A DNA stretch of 64,000 bases from Butyrivibrio sp. LC3010. GTDB taxonomy: Bacteria; Bacillota; Clostridia; Lachnospirales; Lachnospiraceae. This document shows positions 35,608-45,106 of this stretch, piece after piece. The translations under genes were made by a program, and so were the position numbers. The stretch is from assembly GCF_000424385.1 (NCBI RefSeq), contig NZ_AUJU01000016.1, positions 1 to 64,000 of the forward strand, in the 5' to 3' direction. The first letter of the stretch is position 1. Each line of letters begins with the position of its first letter. The notes under the pieces were generated by a model. That model saw nothing but the letters and a program-made list of their open reading frames with translations, ran no database searches and was not told the DNA's origin.

Positions 35608-36324
35608 TTAACCGATATTATTTACTATTCCAAATGAAATATAGTTTTCAATCAGGGCTCTGAAGTCAGTGCCTTCTTCACATTTCTCGTTATAAATCCC
35701 ATCTACCATGAGGCGAACTCCTCCGCCCTCAAAGTGTTCTACTACCTTGTATCTGTCTTTGTAAAAAGCACTTCTTGAAACGGCGACATTTTTTCTTACG
35801 CCTTTGAATTCCGACAAGGGACATCCGGGGAAATTAATATTTACAATCTGGCCGTAATCAAGCTTTACCTCAAGGGCTTCCTTTATCATATCCTTAAGAT
35901 AGGCATTGGTTACTTCGTGGACATCATCGATATTTTCAGACAATGCAACAGCATGAAGCCCCTGAAAGGCGGCTTCAAATGCGGCGCCTGCTGTGGCTGA
36001 ATACTGAATGTCGGTTGCGGCGTTGTAGCCATAGTTTATTCCGGATAATACGTAATGCGGCTTTTTAGGCATTACGTTAAGGCTTCCAACCCTGACACAA
36101 TCTCCCGGTGTTCCGCTGCAGGAATATGCATGAACGCCTTCGACCGGAAAATCATGTGGGAAAACATCTATGGGCTCCCTTAGTGTTATGCTGTGTGATG
36201 CGGCACTTCTCTGATGAGCCGGGGCCACAACCCATACTTCGCCAAAATCCCTGGCAGCCGCTGCAAGGCGGCGAATTCCGCCGGCATCTATTCCATCATC
36301 ATTAGTAATAAGAATTCTTTTCAT
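35608..36324 (-). CDS. surE: 5'-nucleotidase SurE
   Basis: A 238-residue phosphatase. The start ILITNDDGIDAGGI holds the metal-binding NDDG motif, followed by VVAPAHQRSAASHSIT, SGTPGDCVR and SGINYGYN, all diagnostic of SurE. It removes phosphate from nucleoside monophosphates and sometimes polyphosphate. The ATG at 36324 is preferred, with AAGAGG upstream; the longer frame adds ten unconserved residues. Confidence 0.93.
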   Translation of the reverse strand: MKRILITNDDGIDAGGIRRLAAAARDFGEVWVVAPAHQRSAASHSITLREPIDVFPHDFPVEGVHAYSCSGTPGDCVRVGSLNVMPKKPHYVLSGINYGYNAATDIQYSATAGAAFEAAFQGLHAVALSENIDDVHEVTNAYLKDMIKEALEVKLDYGQIVNINFPGCPLSEFKGVRKNVAVSRSAFYKDRYKVVEHFEGGGVRLMVDGIYNEKCEEGTDFRALIENYISFGIVNNIG

Positions 36325-36344
36325 GAACGTATCCTCTTCTTTGT

Positions 36345-36421
36345 GTATTGGCACGATTACTTCGTAATCCTGCCCTATCGGTCGGAACCATTCCGAATCA
36401 TGACTTCGTCATGATGGTTCC
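36345..36421. repeat. Cluster of short palindromes upstream of surE
   Basis: GATTAC-TTC-GTAATC at 36355-36369 is followed by GGAACCAT (36384) to ATGGTTCC (36421), which encloses ATCATGAC-TTC-GTCATGAT. The first part, TTGGCACGATTAC and GTAATCCTGC, recurs inverted at 59424-59452. It belongs to a family of modular palindromes also seen at 48.1 and 57.56 kb. Confidence 0.6.
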
Positions 36422-36567
36422 TCCTTGCGAGTTGATTTTTTTTGATTATACCCTAAAAATGTTAAATAGCAAGAAACAACAAGGAAATAAGCAACATTAT
36501 GACAGACAACAGACTCTAATAATGGGATTATTAATCATAAGTAAAACAATATGGGAAAGGATGGAAA

Positions 36568-37707
36568 ATGGGAGCTTATAAAACAGGTAATTACAGAAAT
36601 TTACTTAAAGAAATCGGTAAAAGCGATGCCGAAATAAAGGCCCGGATCGAAGAAGCCGTACAGACCTTTTTCTATGACGAGAATGAGCGTATATACCATG
36701 ATGCCGGAGAGGATATGGGATACCTCACTGACACCGGCAATAACGATGCCAGGACAGAGGGTATGTCCTACGGCATGATGATGTGCGTTCAGTTTGATAT
36801 GAAGAAGGAATTCGATCGCATCTGGAAATGGTCAAAGACTTATATGTTCATGGATGAGGGCGAAAACGAGGGCTATTTTGCCTGGTCCTGCCAGACTGAC
36901 GGAACAAAGAATGCCTATGGTCCCGCTCCTGATGGAGAAGAGTTCTATGCCATGGCATTGTTTTTTGCATCCCACAGATGGGGCGACGGTGAAGGAATAT
37001 TCGAGTACAGCAAGCAGGCAAGAGATATCCTGAGCGCATGTCTGCACAAGGGTGAAAACGGCAGACAGGGAGCACCTATGTGGAACAGGGATAACGGACA
37101 GATACTGTTTGTTCCGGGAAGTCCGTGGACAGATCCTTCATATCATCTTCCGCATTTCTATGAACTGTTTGCATTGTGGGCTAATGAAGAGGACAGGGAA
37201 TTCTTCAAAAGAGCTGCAAAGGTCAGCAGAGAGTATCTTGTGAAGGCATGCCACGGTAAAACAGGTTTAAATCCAGAATATGCAAACTTTGACGGAACAC
37301 CTATGGACAAGGAACTTCCCTGGGGAAGTTTTTGCGATTTCTTTAGTGATGCCTACAGAACTGCAGCAAATATAGGGCTTGATGCAGTCTGGTTTGGCGA
37401 GGATGAGGGACAGCTTAGTGTACCTCTTAAAATGATGAATTTCTTTGGAACTGATCTGGAGGCTGTAAGATGTGCATACAAGATTGACGGTACACCGCTT
37501 GAAAGACCGGTGCTTCATCCGCTTGGACTTTTGGCAACCATGGCACAGGGGGCTCTTGCGGCAGCAGATGAGGATTTTGAAACCGCTAAAAAATGGGTAG
37601 AGTGGTTTTGGAATCAGCCACTTAGAAAGGGCCAGCGCAGATACTATGACAATTGCCTTTATATGTTTGCGCTTCTTGCACTTTCAGGTAATTATAGAAT
37701 CTATTAA
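36568..37707 (+). CDS. GH8 reducing-end xylose-releasing exo-oligoxylanase
   Basis: A 379-residue intracellular enzyme without signal peptide. Glu64 in RTEGMSYGMM is the expected acid and Asp261 in FFSDAYRTAAN the expected base of GH8. FAWSCQTDGT, GPAPDGEEFYAMALFFA and NYRIY at the end match Rex-type enzymes, which remove xylose from the reducing end of short xylo-oligosaccharides. This fits a xylan-utilising gut anaerobe. An AAAGGATGG ribosome site precedes the ATG. The acyltransferase gene follows 22 bp later. Confidence 0.9.
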   Translation: MGAYKTGNYRNLLKEIGKSDAEIKARIEEAVQTFFYDENERIYHDAGEDMGYLTDTGNNDARTEGMSYGMMMCVQFDMKKEFDRIWKWSKTYMFMDEGENEGYFAWSCQTDGTKNAYGPAPDGEEFYAMALFFASHRWGDGEGIFEYSKQARDILSACLHKGENGRQGAPMWNRDNGQILFVPGSPWTDPSYHLPHFYELFALWANEEDREFFKRAAKVSREYLVKACHGKTGLNPEYANFDGTPMDKELPWGSFCDFFSDAYRTAANIGLDAVWFGEDEGQLSVPLKMMNFFGTDLEAVRCAYKIDGTPLERPVLHPLGLLATMAQGALAAADEDFETAKKWVEWFWNQPLRKGQRRYYDNCLYMFALLALSGNYRIY

Positions 37708-37729
37708 AAAAGGGGAGGTTTTTTAAACA

Positions 37730-38917
37730 ATGGGGAAACAATTAATTTATTCGGTGTATTTTATACTGCCGATCATTTTGCTTTGGGGGGCAAAACCTGC
37801 AAAACGGGGCGAGTGGAATGACAGCTTTGCGCTTGATCAGACAAAGGTATTCCAGGGATTTTTGACAATTTGCATCATGCTTCATCACATAGGACAAAAG
37901 ACCTGTGCTTCATGGCTTTTTCCTAAAAGCAGAATAATACCGGGACTGGAGTTCTTTGTTCCGATAGGATACATTCTTGTTTCATTTTTCCTGTTCTTCA
38001 ACGGATACGGGGCATACAAGAGTTATCACACAAAGAAGAATTATCTTAATGGTTTTGTGAAAAAGAGAGTGTTGCCGGTAGTCCTTTCACTTTACTCCAC
38101 AACTGTGATTTTCTTTATTGCAAGACTCTTAGTTGGTGAAAAGATGGATCTGCCCGGAGCGCTTTTGTATCTGTCAAGCATTAAGCTCTGCAATCCTAAC
38201 ACATGGTACGTAATTGTACTTCCGTTCTTCTACCTGGCTTTTTATTTTTCATTCAGATTTATTAAGAAGGATGGGGTTGCAGTAGCTGCTACTACAGCAT
38301 TTGTGCTTCTTTACATTCTGGTTGGAACAAGCATAGATCACAACGATTACCTTATCAGAGGTGAATGGTGGTGGAACTGTGTTCACATGTTCCCGATCGG
38401 AATCATATTTGCTAAGTATGAGGATAAGATCATTCCTCACCTTAAGAAATACTACTGGGTATATGCCATTGTAGCTGTTTTGGCGGTTTATCCTTTATAT
38501 CTGTATTCAGTATACGCACAGGATGCATTCTCATATTATGGTGAGAACTTCTTTGCGCCTGACAAGGTAATGAGAAGAAGACTGACACTCCTTAGCCAGG
38601 TGTTTGTAACTACTGATTTTGTTTTTGCAGCACTTCTTCTTGGCATGAAGGTGAAGATAGGAAACAGGTTCTTAAGATTTATGGGAACATTAACCCTTGA
38701 GTTCTATCTGATACACGGACTGTTTGTAGAACTTTTTGATCATACCTTTGACGGAGGAGTACCCTCTCCATTCCCGATCAGAAATGTATTCTTGTATGTA
38801 ATTGCCGTGTTTGCACTGGGTTTACCTTCAGCTATTCTTTTAAAGAAGCTTCATCAGGTTATACTGGGCACCGGAAAAAAGAAAGCAGAAAATAAACTTC
38901 TAAATAAGGCTTCTTAG
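37730..38917 (+). CDS. Acyltransferase 3 family membrane protein
   Basis: A 395-residue protein with about ten membrane helices. The early DQTKVFQGFLTICIMLHHIG carries the histidine expected in acyltransferase-3 proteins, and FMGTLTLEFYLIHGLF is the typical C-terminal motif. Such proteins O-acetylate extracellular polysaccharide, peptidoglycan or lipid. GGGGAGG precedes the ATG. It is close behind the GH8 gene, but a shared pathway is not evident. Confidence 0.85.
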   Translation: MGKQLIYSVYFILPIILLWGAKPAKRGEWNDSFALDQTKVFQGFLTICIMLHHIGQKTCASWLFPKSRIIPGLEFFVPIGYILVSFFLFFNGYGAYKSYHTKKNYLNGFVKKRVLPVVLSLYSTTVIFFIARLLVGEKMDLPGALLYLSSIKLCNPNTWYVIVLPFFYLAFYFSFRFIKKDGVAVAATTAFVLLYILVGTSIDHNDYLIRGEWWWNCVHMFPIGIIFAKYEDKIIPHLKKYYWVYAIVAVLAVYPLYLYSVYAQDAFSYYGENFFAPDKVMRRRLTLLSQVFVTTDFVFAALLLGMKVKIGNRFLRFMGTLTLEFYLIHGLFVELFDHTFDGGVPSPFPIRNVFLYVIAVFALGLPSAILLKKLHQVILGTGKKKAENKLLNKAS

Positions 38918-38946
38918 AATATTGGGCGATTATTCCATAGTGCGTT

Positions 38947-38966
38947 CAAGAAGTAATGACTTCTTG
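38947..38966. repeat. Short palindrome CAAGAAGT-aatg-ACTTCTTG
   Basis: A perfect 8-bp inverted repeat 30 bp after the acyltransferase gene. The flanking GCGTTCAAG and GACTTCTTG are also found in the hairpin chain at 48.1 kb. Confidence 0.5.
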
Positions 38967-39029
38967 CGGGCAAAAGCGGAAATCGCAGGCAATAAAATTT
39001 AATATACCGGTAAGGGTAATCGACACATG

Positions 39030-39080
39030 AAAACCATCATACATGAGGCTGCAAAGGCAGGCATGTACGATGGTTTTTTT
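39030..39080 (+). terminator. Terminator before the signalling island
   Basis: AAACCATC-(A)-TACATG and CATGTA-(C)-GATGGTTTTTTT pair over 14 bp, with seven T residues at the end. It separates the acyltransferase unit from the island starting at 39190. Confidence 0.85.
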
Positions 39081-39189
39081 ATCGTAACTTAATGTCTTGT
39101 TTATCACAATTTTATAGGAATGGGAGATAATAAATTTATGATGATTATTAACATGTCACAAGCATGTCCATTTTTAAGAGGATCGATTT

Positions 39190-40059
39190 ATGAGAAAAAG
39201 AGTGCTCTCTACATTACTTATTGTAGCTCTTTCAACACTTATGCTGGTAGCCTGCTCAAATAAGAAGGATTCACTTGTGGGCTCTGATGCTAAGGCGGGA
39301 AACAGTAATATCAAAGTTATAGATATTCTTTTGACAGAGGAAGAGTATGGGATCGGAGTTGATAAGAATAAGCCTGAATTATTGGAGGCTATTAATAGTT
39401 TTATAGAAGAAGGATTAACCAATGGCAAGTATGAAGAAATAACCGGCCATTATTTTGGTGGTGAAGGGGAGCCTGTTCCGATATATTCAGCTGATAAAGA
39501 TAAATCAAAGGATCAGCTTATCGTTGCAACAACAGGAGATTTTGAGCCATTTGATTACGATGATGGGGATAAACACTATGGCATAGACAAGGAACTTATA
39601 AATGCTATAGCTGAAAGTCTGGGAAAAGAGCTTGTGCTTGAGTATATAAATTTTGAAATTTTATTTGCCACTGTAAATCAGGGAAAATGTGATGTCTGCA
39701 TAGCAGGCATAACGATAAACGATGAGCGCAAGGAATATGTGGACTTTTCTATTCCCTACTTCCATGCAGGGCAATGTCTTGCCACCAGAAAGGATAATAC
39801 AGAACTGGATTATGCCAAGACTTTGGAGGATATAGAGAAAAAGCTGTTGGAATTTGATGAGAATGTGGTTATTGCTGTAGAGACAGAAACGACAGGCGAA
39901 GATTATCTTAATGGTAAGGAAGGGACCTTTGAAGGCGTTAAGTGCAAAATACTAAGATGTCCCACTTTGAGGGACTGTCTTATAGAACTTAATAATGGAA
40001 ACGCAGATTATGTAATAGGAGATTCTGCAGTATTAAAGTATCTTATTGCCAATGGATGA
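39190..40059 (+). CDS. Family 3 substrate-binding lipoprotein, apparently circularly permuted
   Basis: A 289-residue lipoprotein (lipobox VAC, Cys22). Residues 40-90 read as the usual C-terminal end of an amino-acid-binding protein (TEEEYGIGVDKNKPELLEAI, NGKYEEITGHYF). After a linker, residues 108-289 read as the usual N-terminal start (LIVATTGDFEPFDY, DFSIPYF, TGEDYL, ADYVIGDSAVLKYL). The protein stops exactly where the first segment would normally follow. Joining end to start gives one complete binding protein. No ABC permease or ATPase is nearby; a membrane-anchored BMP protein and two sensor kinases follow, so a sensing role is likely. Clear ribosome site AGAGGATCG. Confidence 0.88.
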   Translation: MRKRVLSTLLIVALSTLMLVACSNKKDSLVGSDAKAGNSNIKVIDILLTEEEYGIGVDKNKPELLEAINSFIEEGLTNGKYEEITGHYFGGEGEPVPIYSADKDKSKDQLIVATTGDFEPFDYDDGDKHYGIDKELINAIAESLGKELVLEYINFEILFATVNQGKCDVCIAGITINDERKEYVDFSIPYFHAGQCLATRKDNTELDYAKTLEDIEKKLLEFDENVVIAVETETTGEDYLNGKEGTFEGVKCKILRCPTLRDCLIELNNGNADYVIGDSAVLKYLIANG

Positions 40060-40070
40060 GAAAATGAAAC

Positions 40071-41174
40071 ATGAGAAAAATTAGAGACTACATCGGAATT
40101 ATAATTTTCATAATTATGTTGGTAGTTCTATTAGGCCTCCTGGCAGGCCTTATTTCCATGTATAAACCCGCCAAAAAAAAACAGATTATGGTTGGGGCGG
40201 TATTTATTGATGACATTGATGACGACGGATGGAATGAGGGGCATTACAACGCTATTCTTGCGTCCTGTGAGGAATACAATTACAAATTGCATATTGTTAC
40301 AAATGTAAAGGAAACTCTCGCTGATACAGAAAAAGCTGTTGATCAGTTGGTAGAAAATGGTTGTAATGTCATTTTTCTTACAAGTGGCGGTTTTGGTAAG
40401 GAAGTATATCCGGTATTTGAAAAGTATGAGGATGTGCAGTTTTATACTATAGCTGCAGATTCAGAACCGTCTAATGCAATCTCGTATTTCCTTAGAATTT
40501 ATCAGATGCGCTATCTTTCCGGAATACTTGCAGGAATGAAAACGAAGAGTAATGTACTTGGATTTGTTGCTGCTTCAAATACGCCGCAGGCTAACAGGGG
40601 AATAAATGCATTTTTGCTCGGGGCCAGAAGCGTGAATCCTGATGTTGTTGTTAAAGTCAGATTTCTTGGGACCTGGACTGATGCAGAGGCCGAAGAAAAG
40701 GCGGCCAGAAGACTCATATTGGAGGATGGTGCCGATGTAATAACATATCATGCAAGCATCCACACTGCTGTGGATGCTGCGGAAGAGCTGGGAGTGTATT
40801 CAATCGGCTATAACAATCATAATACAAGCTATTCAGATAATTATCTGGCATCAATTCTATGCAATTGGGATGTTTTATATGGTGAGATATTAAGTGATTT
40901 TACAAAAGGAAATATTTCTGACGACAAGTATTACTGGAGAGGAATAGTGTATGATGCAGTGGGACTTTCTGAGCCATCCGATGCGGTCACGGAAGAGATG
41001 AAAGAACTTGTAAGAGAGCGAAGAAAACAGCTGAATCAGGCTGACGATGTGTTTAGAGGAGATCTTATCAGCAACAAAGGAAAAGTAATGTGCAGACAGG
41101 GAGAAAGGATAACTGACGATGCTCTCCTTCATAGAATGAACTGGTTTTTGGAAGGAGTGGAAATATATGATTAA
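40071..41174 (+). CDS. Membrane-anchored BMP-family (PnrA-like) binding protein
   Basis: A 367-residue protein with one uncleaved N-terminal helix (about residues 8-30) and an external BMP/PnrA-type domain: VGAVFIDDIDDDGWNEGHYNAI, then NVIFLTSGGFG, FLRIYQMRYLSGILAGM and GFVAASNTPQANRGINAF. The BMP family binds nucleosides, and relatives bind signal molecules such as AI-2. Here no transporter genes accompany it. It starts 11 bp after the permuted lipoprotein and overlaps the kinase gene by eight bases, which points to a sensory partner of that kinase. Confidence 0.85.
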   Translation: MRKIRDYIGIIIFIIMLVVLLGLLAGLISMYKPAKKKQIMVGAVFIDDIDDDGWNEGHYNAILASCEEYNYKLHIVTNVKETLADTEKAVDQLVENGCNVIFLTSGGFGKEVYPVFEKYEDVQFYTIAADSEPSNAISYFLRIYQMRYLSGILAGMKTKSNVLGFVAASNTPQANRGINAFLLGARSVNPDVVVKVRFLGTWTDAEAEEKAARRLILEDGADVITYHASIHTAVDAAEELGVYSIGYNNHNTSYSDNYLASILCNWDVLYGEILSDFTKGNISDDKYYWRGIVYDAVGLSEPSDAVTEEMKELVRERRKQLNQADDVFRGDLISNKGKVMCRQGERITDDALLHRMNWFLEGVEIYD

Positions 41175-43716
41175 GAAACTCCGTTATTTAAATAATCAGA
41201 TCATGGCTGTGCTGGCAATCTCTCTGCTGGTTTTGGCAATGCTTGGTGCTTTTCTCTATATGAGTATAACCAGTCATGTGGATGAAATCACAAAAAAGCT
41301 CCTGGCAGATTCGGCTAAGGCTGCAGCGAATTACTATCAGAAAGAGCTTATGACAGAAATGAGAACCTTAGAGCACATTTCAATTATTCTGGATGATAAA
41401 AATCCTGACAACCAGACTTCAAATATTGAACGTACAAAAACTCTGATAAACGATGTTTTTGACAAAGAACCCAGTGTTTTGGTTGGGGTTATAGATGCAG
41501 ACGGCAAAGCTATTATTGGAGAAGACTTATCTATTTCAGAATATCAGGGCATTCTTTATACTTTGTGCGGAATAGCAAATGTAAGCTACTTAATGACCGG
41601 AGCAATTCTGTTTTCTTATCCGGTATTGAATGAGGATAATGTTCACTATGCAGTTTACGCGATGTGCTCTGCTTCATATATCAGGAAATATCATAATCTT
41701 GGAACCTTCAATAATATTGGAAATGTATCTCTTATTACTAAAGATAATGATGTGGTAATTTCGTTTAACAATAAGGAGGAAGGTGACGAGGCGTTTTATA
41801 ACAGCAATTCTGTAAGAGAAGTATTTAAGAAGCTTAGGGTCGGACAAAAAAGTGAATCCGTAAATGTTGAAAAAGTGGAAACCGTTAAAGGAGAACTGCT
41901 CTTTTATACTGCTGAAATAAAAGACACACCATTTGTGCTGGCAGGTACTATTGATTATGAAACAGCTGCAGGAGAGATGGATACACTGGTGTGGTCGATA
42001 ATGAGTGCATATGGTTTGTTCGTGTATCTTGCTATGATACTGGCTATTTTCCTGATCATATCTTCTGTTAAGGTACGTGAGAGTGACGAGCTTAGAAATG
42101 CCAAGCAGGTGGCTGAGAAAGCATCTAAGGCGAAGGGTCTTTTCCTGGCAAATATGTCTCATGAGATCAGGACTCCCATTAATGCGATTCTTGGTATGGA
42201 TGAAATGATACTGAGAAATACCAGGGATAGAAAGTTGATTCAGTACGCATACAGTATTAAGAGCTCTGCCAATTCCCTACTCTCACTGGTCAGTGATATT
42301 CTTGATTTTTCGAGACTCGAGGCAGGGAAACTAAAGCTTCGTAACGAGCCATATCACTTTGCATCTCTGCTCACGGATGTCATTGTGATGATCAAAGACA
42401 GAGCTGACTCGAAGGGACTTTACTTTAACATCGCCGTAAATAAAGAAATGCCTGATCAGCTTGTGGGTGACAATACCAGAATCAAACAGGTAATCATAAA
42501 TCTGCTTACAAATGCCGTGAAGTATACCAAGACCGGCGGTGTTAATCTGGGTGTTGATTTCATAAAAGTTGATGAAAATGAAATAGATCTTAGCGTAAGC
42601 GTCAAGGATACAGGAATAGGACTTAAGCAAGAGGATTTGGACAAGATATTCCTTGCGTTTGAGAGATTTGATGAAAAGAAGAACAGTACTGTTGAAGGCA
42701 CCGGTCTTGGAATGAGTATTGTTAAGCAGATACTGGATGCCATGGGCAGTAATATTCATATTAACAGTATCTATGGTGTAGGAAGTGTGTTCTCATTTGT
42801 CATCAGGCAGAAGGTAGCAGATTGGGAACCCATAGGGGACTATGAGGATACTTCAGAGAAAGCCGCAGAACTTGAAGTATATAAGCCGGGACTGTATGCA
42901 CCCACAGCCAGAATACTGGCAGTAGACGATATGGAAATAAACTTAAGAGTTGTCAAGGGACTGCTTGAGCAGACGGCTATAGTTGTGGATACAGCACTTA
43001 GCGGAAAAGAGGCACTGGAGCTTATTGCCAATAATAAGTATGATGTCATGCTTATCGATCACAGAATGCCTGAAATGGATGGCATTGAACTTTTGAACCG
43101 TATCAGGAATAACGCAGATAACCCAAATAAAGATTGCATTTGCATAGCACTTACTGCCAATGTAACTGAAGGAGTAAGGGATATGTATATAAATGCAGGC
43201 TTTAATGATTATCTGGAAAAGCCTGTCAGCGGAACGGTGCTTGAGGAAACACTTCATCAGTACATTCCTGCAGAAAAGCTTGAGAAGATTGAAGGAGACG
43301 AGGATGAAACATCTGAAGCAAACAAAAATCCTGGTGATTCAGAAGGAAATGAGAATGCACCTGAGGATAAACTGGGATCTATCCGCGATAAGGGAATCTT
43401 TTACATAGAAACCGGAATCGACTATGCAGGAACAGAGGATATGTATATTGATACTCTCAGGTTTTTCAGAGATACGATTGAAGAGAAGGCTGATGAAATA
43501 GAGAGCTTATACTACAAAGAAAATATTGAGGACTATACGATCAAGGTTCACGCGCTGAAAAGTTCAGCGAAACTGATTGGAGCCAATGATTTATCCGAGC
43601 ACGCCAAACGTCTTGAAGAAGCAGGAAAGAGCGGAGATTTGGATTATATCAGAAACAATACCTACGATCTTCTTACAGAATTTCGCAATATAAGGGAGTT
43701 ATTAGAAAAAATCTGA
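41167..43716 (+). CDS. Hybrid sensor histidine kinase with REC and HPt
   Basis: An 849-residue protein. A helix at about 12-35, an external Cache-like domain of about 240 residues, a second helix at 278-302, HisKA with His332 in NMSHEIRTP, an ATPase domain (NLLTNAVKYT, DTGIGL, GTGLGMSIV), a receiver with Asp631 in LIDHRMPEMDG, an acidic linker, and an HPt domain with His795 in KVHALKSSAKL. So all phosphorelay steps except the final receiver are in one chain. The final receiver is probably the REC-GGDEF protein whose ATG overlaps this stop codon. The two binding proteins upstream may feed the external domain. Confidence 0.92.
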   Translation: MIKKLRYLNNQIMAVLAISLLVLAMLGAFLYMSITSHVDEITKKLLADSAKAAANYYQKELMTEMRTLEHISIILDDKNPDNQTSNIERTKTLINDVFDKEPSVLVGVIDADGKAIIGEDLSISEYQGILYTLCGIANVSYLMTGAILFSYPVLNEDNVHYAVYAMCSASYIRKYHNLGTFNNIGNVSLITKDNDVVISFNNKEEGDEAFYNSNSVREVFKKLRVGQKSESVNVEKVETVKGELLFYTAEIKDTPFVLAGTIDYETAAGEMDTLVWSIMSAYGLFVYLAMILAIFLIISSVKVRESDELRNAKQVAEKASKAKGLFLANMSHEIRTPINAILGMDEMILRNTRDRKLIQYAYSIKSSANSLLSLVSDILDFSRLEAGKLKLRNEPYHFASLLTDVIVMIKDRADSKGLYFNIAVNKEMPDQLVGDNTRIKQVIINLLTNAVKYTKTGGVNLGVDFIKVDENEIDLSVSVKDTGIGLKQEDLDKIFLAFERFDEKKNSTVEGTGLGMSIVKQILDAMGSNIHINSIYGVGSVFSFVIRQKVADWEPIGDYEDTSEKAAELEVYKPGLYAPTARILAVDDMEINLRVVKGLLEQTAIVVDTALSGKEALELIANNKYDVMLIDHRMPEMDGIELLNRIRNNADNPNKDCICIALTANVTEGVRDMYINAGFNDYLEKPVSGTVLEETLHQYIPAEKLEKIEGDEDETSEANKNPGDSEGNENAPEDKLGSIRDKGIFYIETGIDYAGTEDMYIDTLRFFRDTIEEKADEIESLYYKENIEDYTIKVHALKSSAKLIGANDLSEHAKRLEEAGKSGDLDYIRNNTYDLLTEFRNIRELLEKI

Positions 43717-45044
43717 TGGATGAGAATATGAACAATAAAAAGATTCTGGTTGTGGATGATGATGATCTTGTCAGGATGATCACGGTCAGGATGCTTAAAG
43801 GAAATTATAATATTATAACTGCCGCATCAGGTCAGGAGGCTATAGATCTCTATGAAAAGGAGAGGCCTGATCTTATTCTGTCTGATCTTATGATGCCCGG
43901 AATGAGCGGATTTGAGATGATGGAAAAGCTAAGGGAGATGCACAACTTTGTGATCCCTGTAATGTTCATGACGGCATATTCAAGTGATGATGCGGAGAAG
44001 AAAGGTCTAGAAGTAGGGGCTGTTGACTATATCAGAAAACCCTTTAAGGCTGAGGTTCTGCTCCACAGGATAAACAATATCATGGTGAATCTGGACCGCA
44101 TAAGAGGACTTCAGAGGCAGGCAGAGATTGAGCCTATGACGGGACTGTTAAACAAGATAACCACCGCCAGGGAAATAGGCATAGTGGCTTCAAGAGGCCG
44201 GGGCATTTTCATGATGTTAGATCTTGACAGTTTTAAGCTTGTCAATGATCTGTATGGTCATGAAAAAGGAGACAGATTTCTCATATGGTTTGCTGATCTT
44301 CTCAGGAATATTACAAGATCATCAGATATTGTGGGAAGAGTTGGCGGTGATGAATTTGTGGTCTTCTGTCAGAATGTCAGAGATGAAAAAATGGTAGCCG
44401 AAAGAACAAAGTTTATGAACAGAAAGATCCTTTCTTATGCAAAGGAGCTTCTGGGGGAAGATATGAACATTCCTCTTGGGGTATCCGTTGGAGCTGCCAT
44501 TTGTCCGGATGAGGGAACTGAATACAGCACACTCTTTAAAAAAGCGGACCAGGCGCTTTATTTAATAAAACAGAGCGGGAAGCATGATTATGCTTTTTAT
44601 AAACTGGCATCAGATATTGAACAAAATGAGAAAAAAGTTGATGGAATGGATGAAATACACTTTCTTCTTAAGGAGAGGGATGTGAAACGGGGGGCTCTTT
44701 TGCTGGAGCTGGAGCAGTTTAAGCTTATTTACAGATATATGATGAGATTCCAGAACAATTATGCCTGGGATGTTCATTTAATAGTTTTCAATATAGAAAA
44801 GGAAGGTGCTGCTGAAGAGGAGATAAAGAGGGCTGCTGATCACTTTATGGAGGTTGCGGGATCCTGTCTTCGCGGAAGCGATGCGCTCACCAGATTCGGA
44901 GTATCAAACGTACTTGCAATATTCTTAAAGACTACCGATATTGACTGTCAGGTGCCGGTGGACAGAATCAGGGAAAAGTGGGAGCAGGATACAGAAGCTG
45001 CAGGATTTACATTCAGCTGGAATAAAGAGTTCATGACTTCTTAA
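43716..45044 (+). CDS. REC-GGDEF diguanylate cyclase with degenerate C-terminal GGDEF-like domain
   Basis: A 442-residue protein. The receiver (about 8-125) has Asp57 in LSDLMMPGMSG. The cyclase domain (about 140-300) has GGDEF at residues 210-214 and an RxxD inhibitory site (RSSD) five residues upstream, so it should make c-di-GMP under feedback control. Residues 325-440 look like a second, degraded GGDEF domain (FNIEKEG, LTRFGVSNVLAIFL), perhaps a regulatory or dimerisation part. The ATG shares one base with the kinase stop; a second ATG at 43728 is possible. Confidence 0.9.
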   Translation: MDENMNNKKILVVDDDDLVRMITVRMLKGNYNIITAASGQEAIDLYEKERPDLILSDLMMPGMSGFEMMEKLREMHNFVIPVMFMTAYSSDDAEKKGLEVGAVDYIRKPFKAEVLLHRINNIMVNLDRIRGLQRQAEIEPMTGLLNKITTAREIGIVASRGRGIFMMLDLDSFKLVNDLYGHEKGDRFLIWFADLLRNITRSSDIVGRVGGDEFVVFCQNVRDEKMVAERTKFMNRKILSYAKELLGEDMNIPLGVSVGAAICPDEGTEYSTLFKKADQALYLIKQSGKHDYAFYKLASDIEQNEKKVDGMDEIHFLLKERDVKRGALLLELEQFKLIYRYMMRFQNNYAWDVHLIVFNIEKEGAAEEEIKRAADHFMEVAGSCLRGSDALTRFGVSNVLAIFLKTTDIDCQVPVDRIREKWEQDTEAAGFTFSWNKEFMTS

Positions 45045-45106
45045 AATATTGAGAAAAGAGTCCGAAATCCTGCCTTTGGCTTTAATACTAATTGCAGGGA
45101 GAATCT

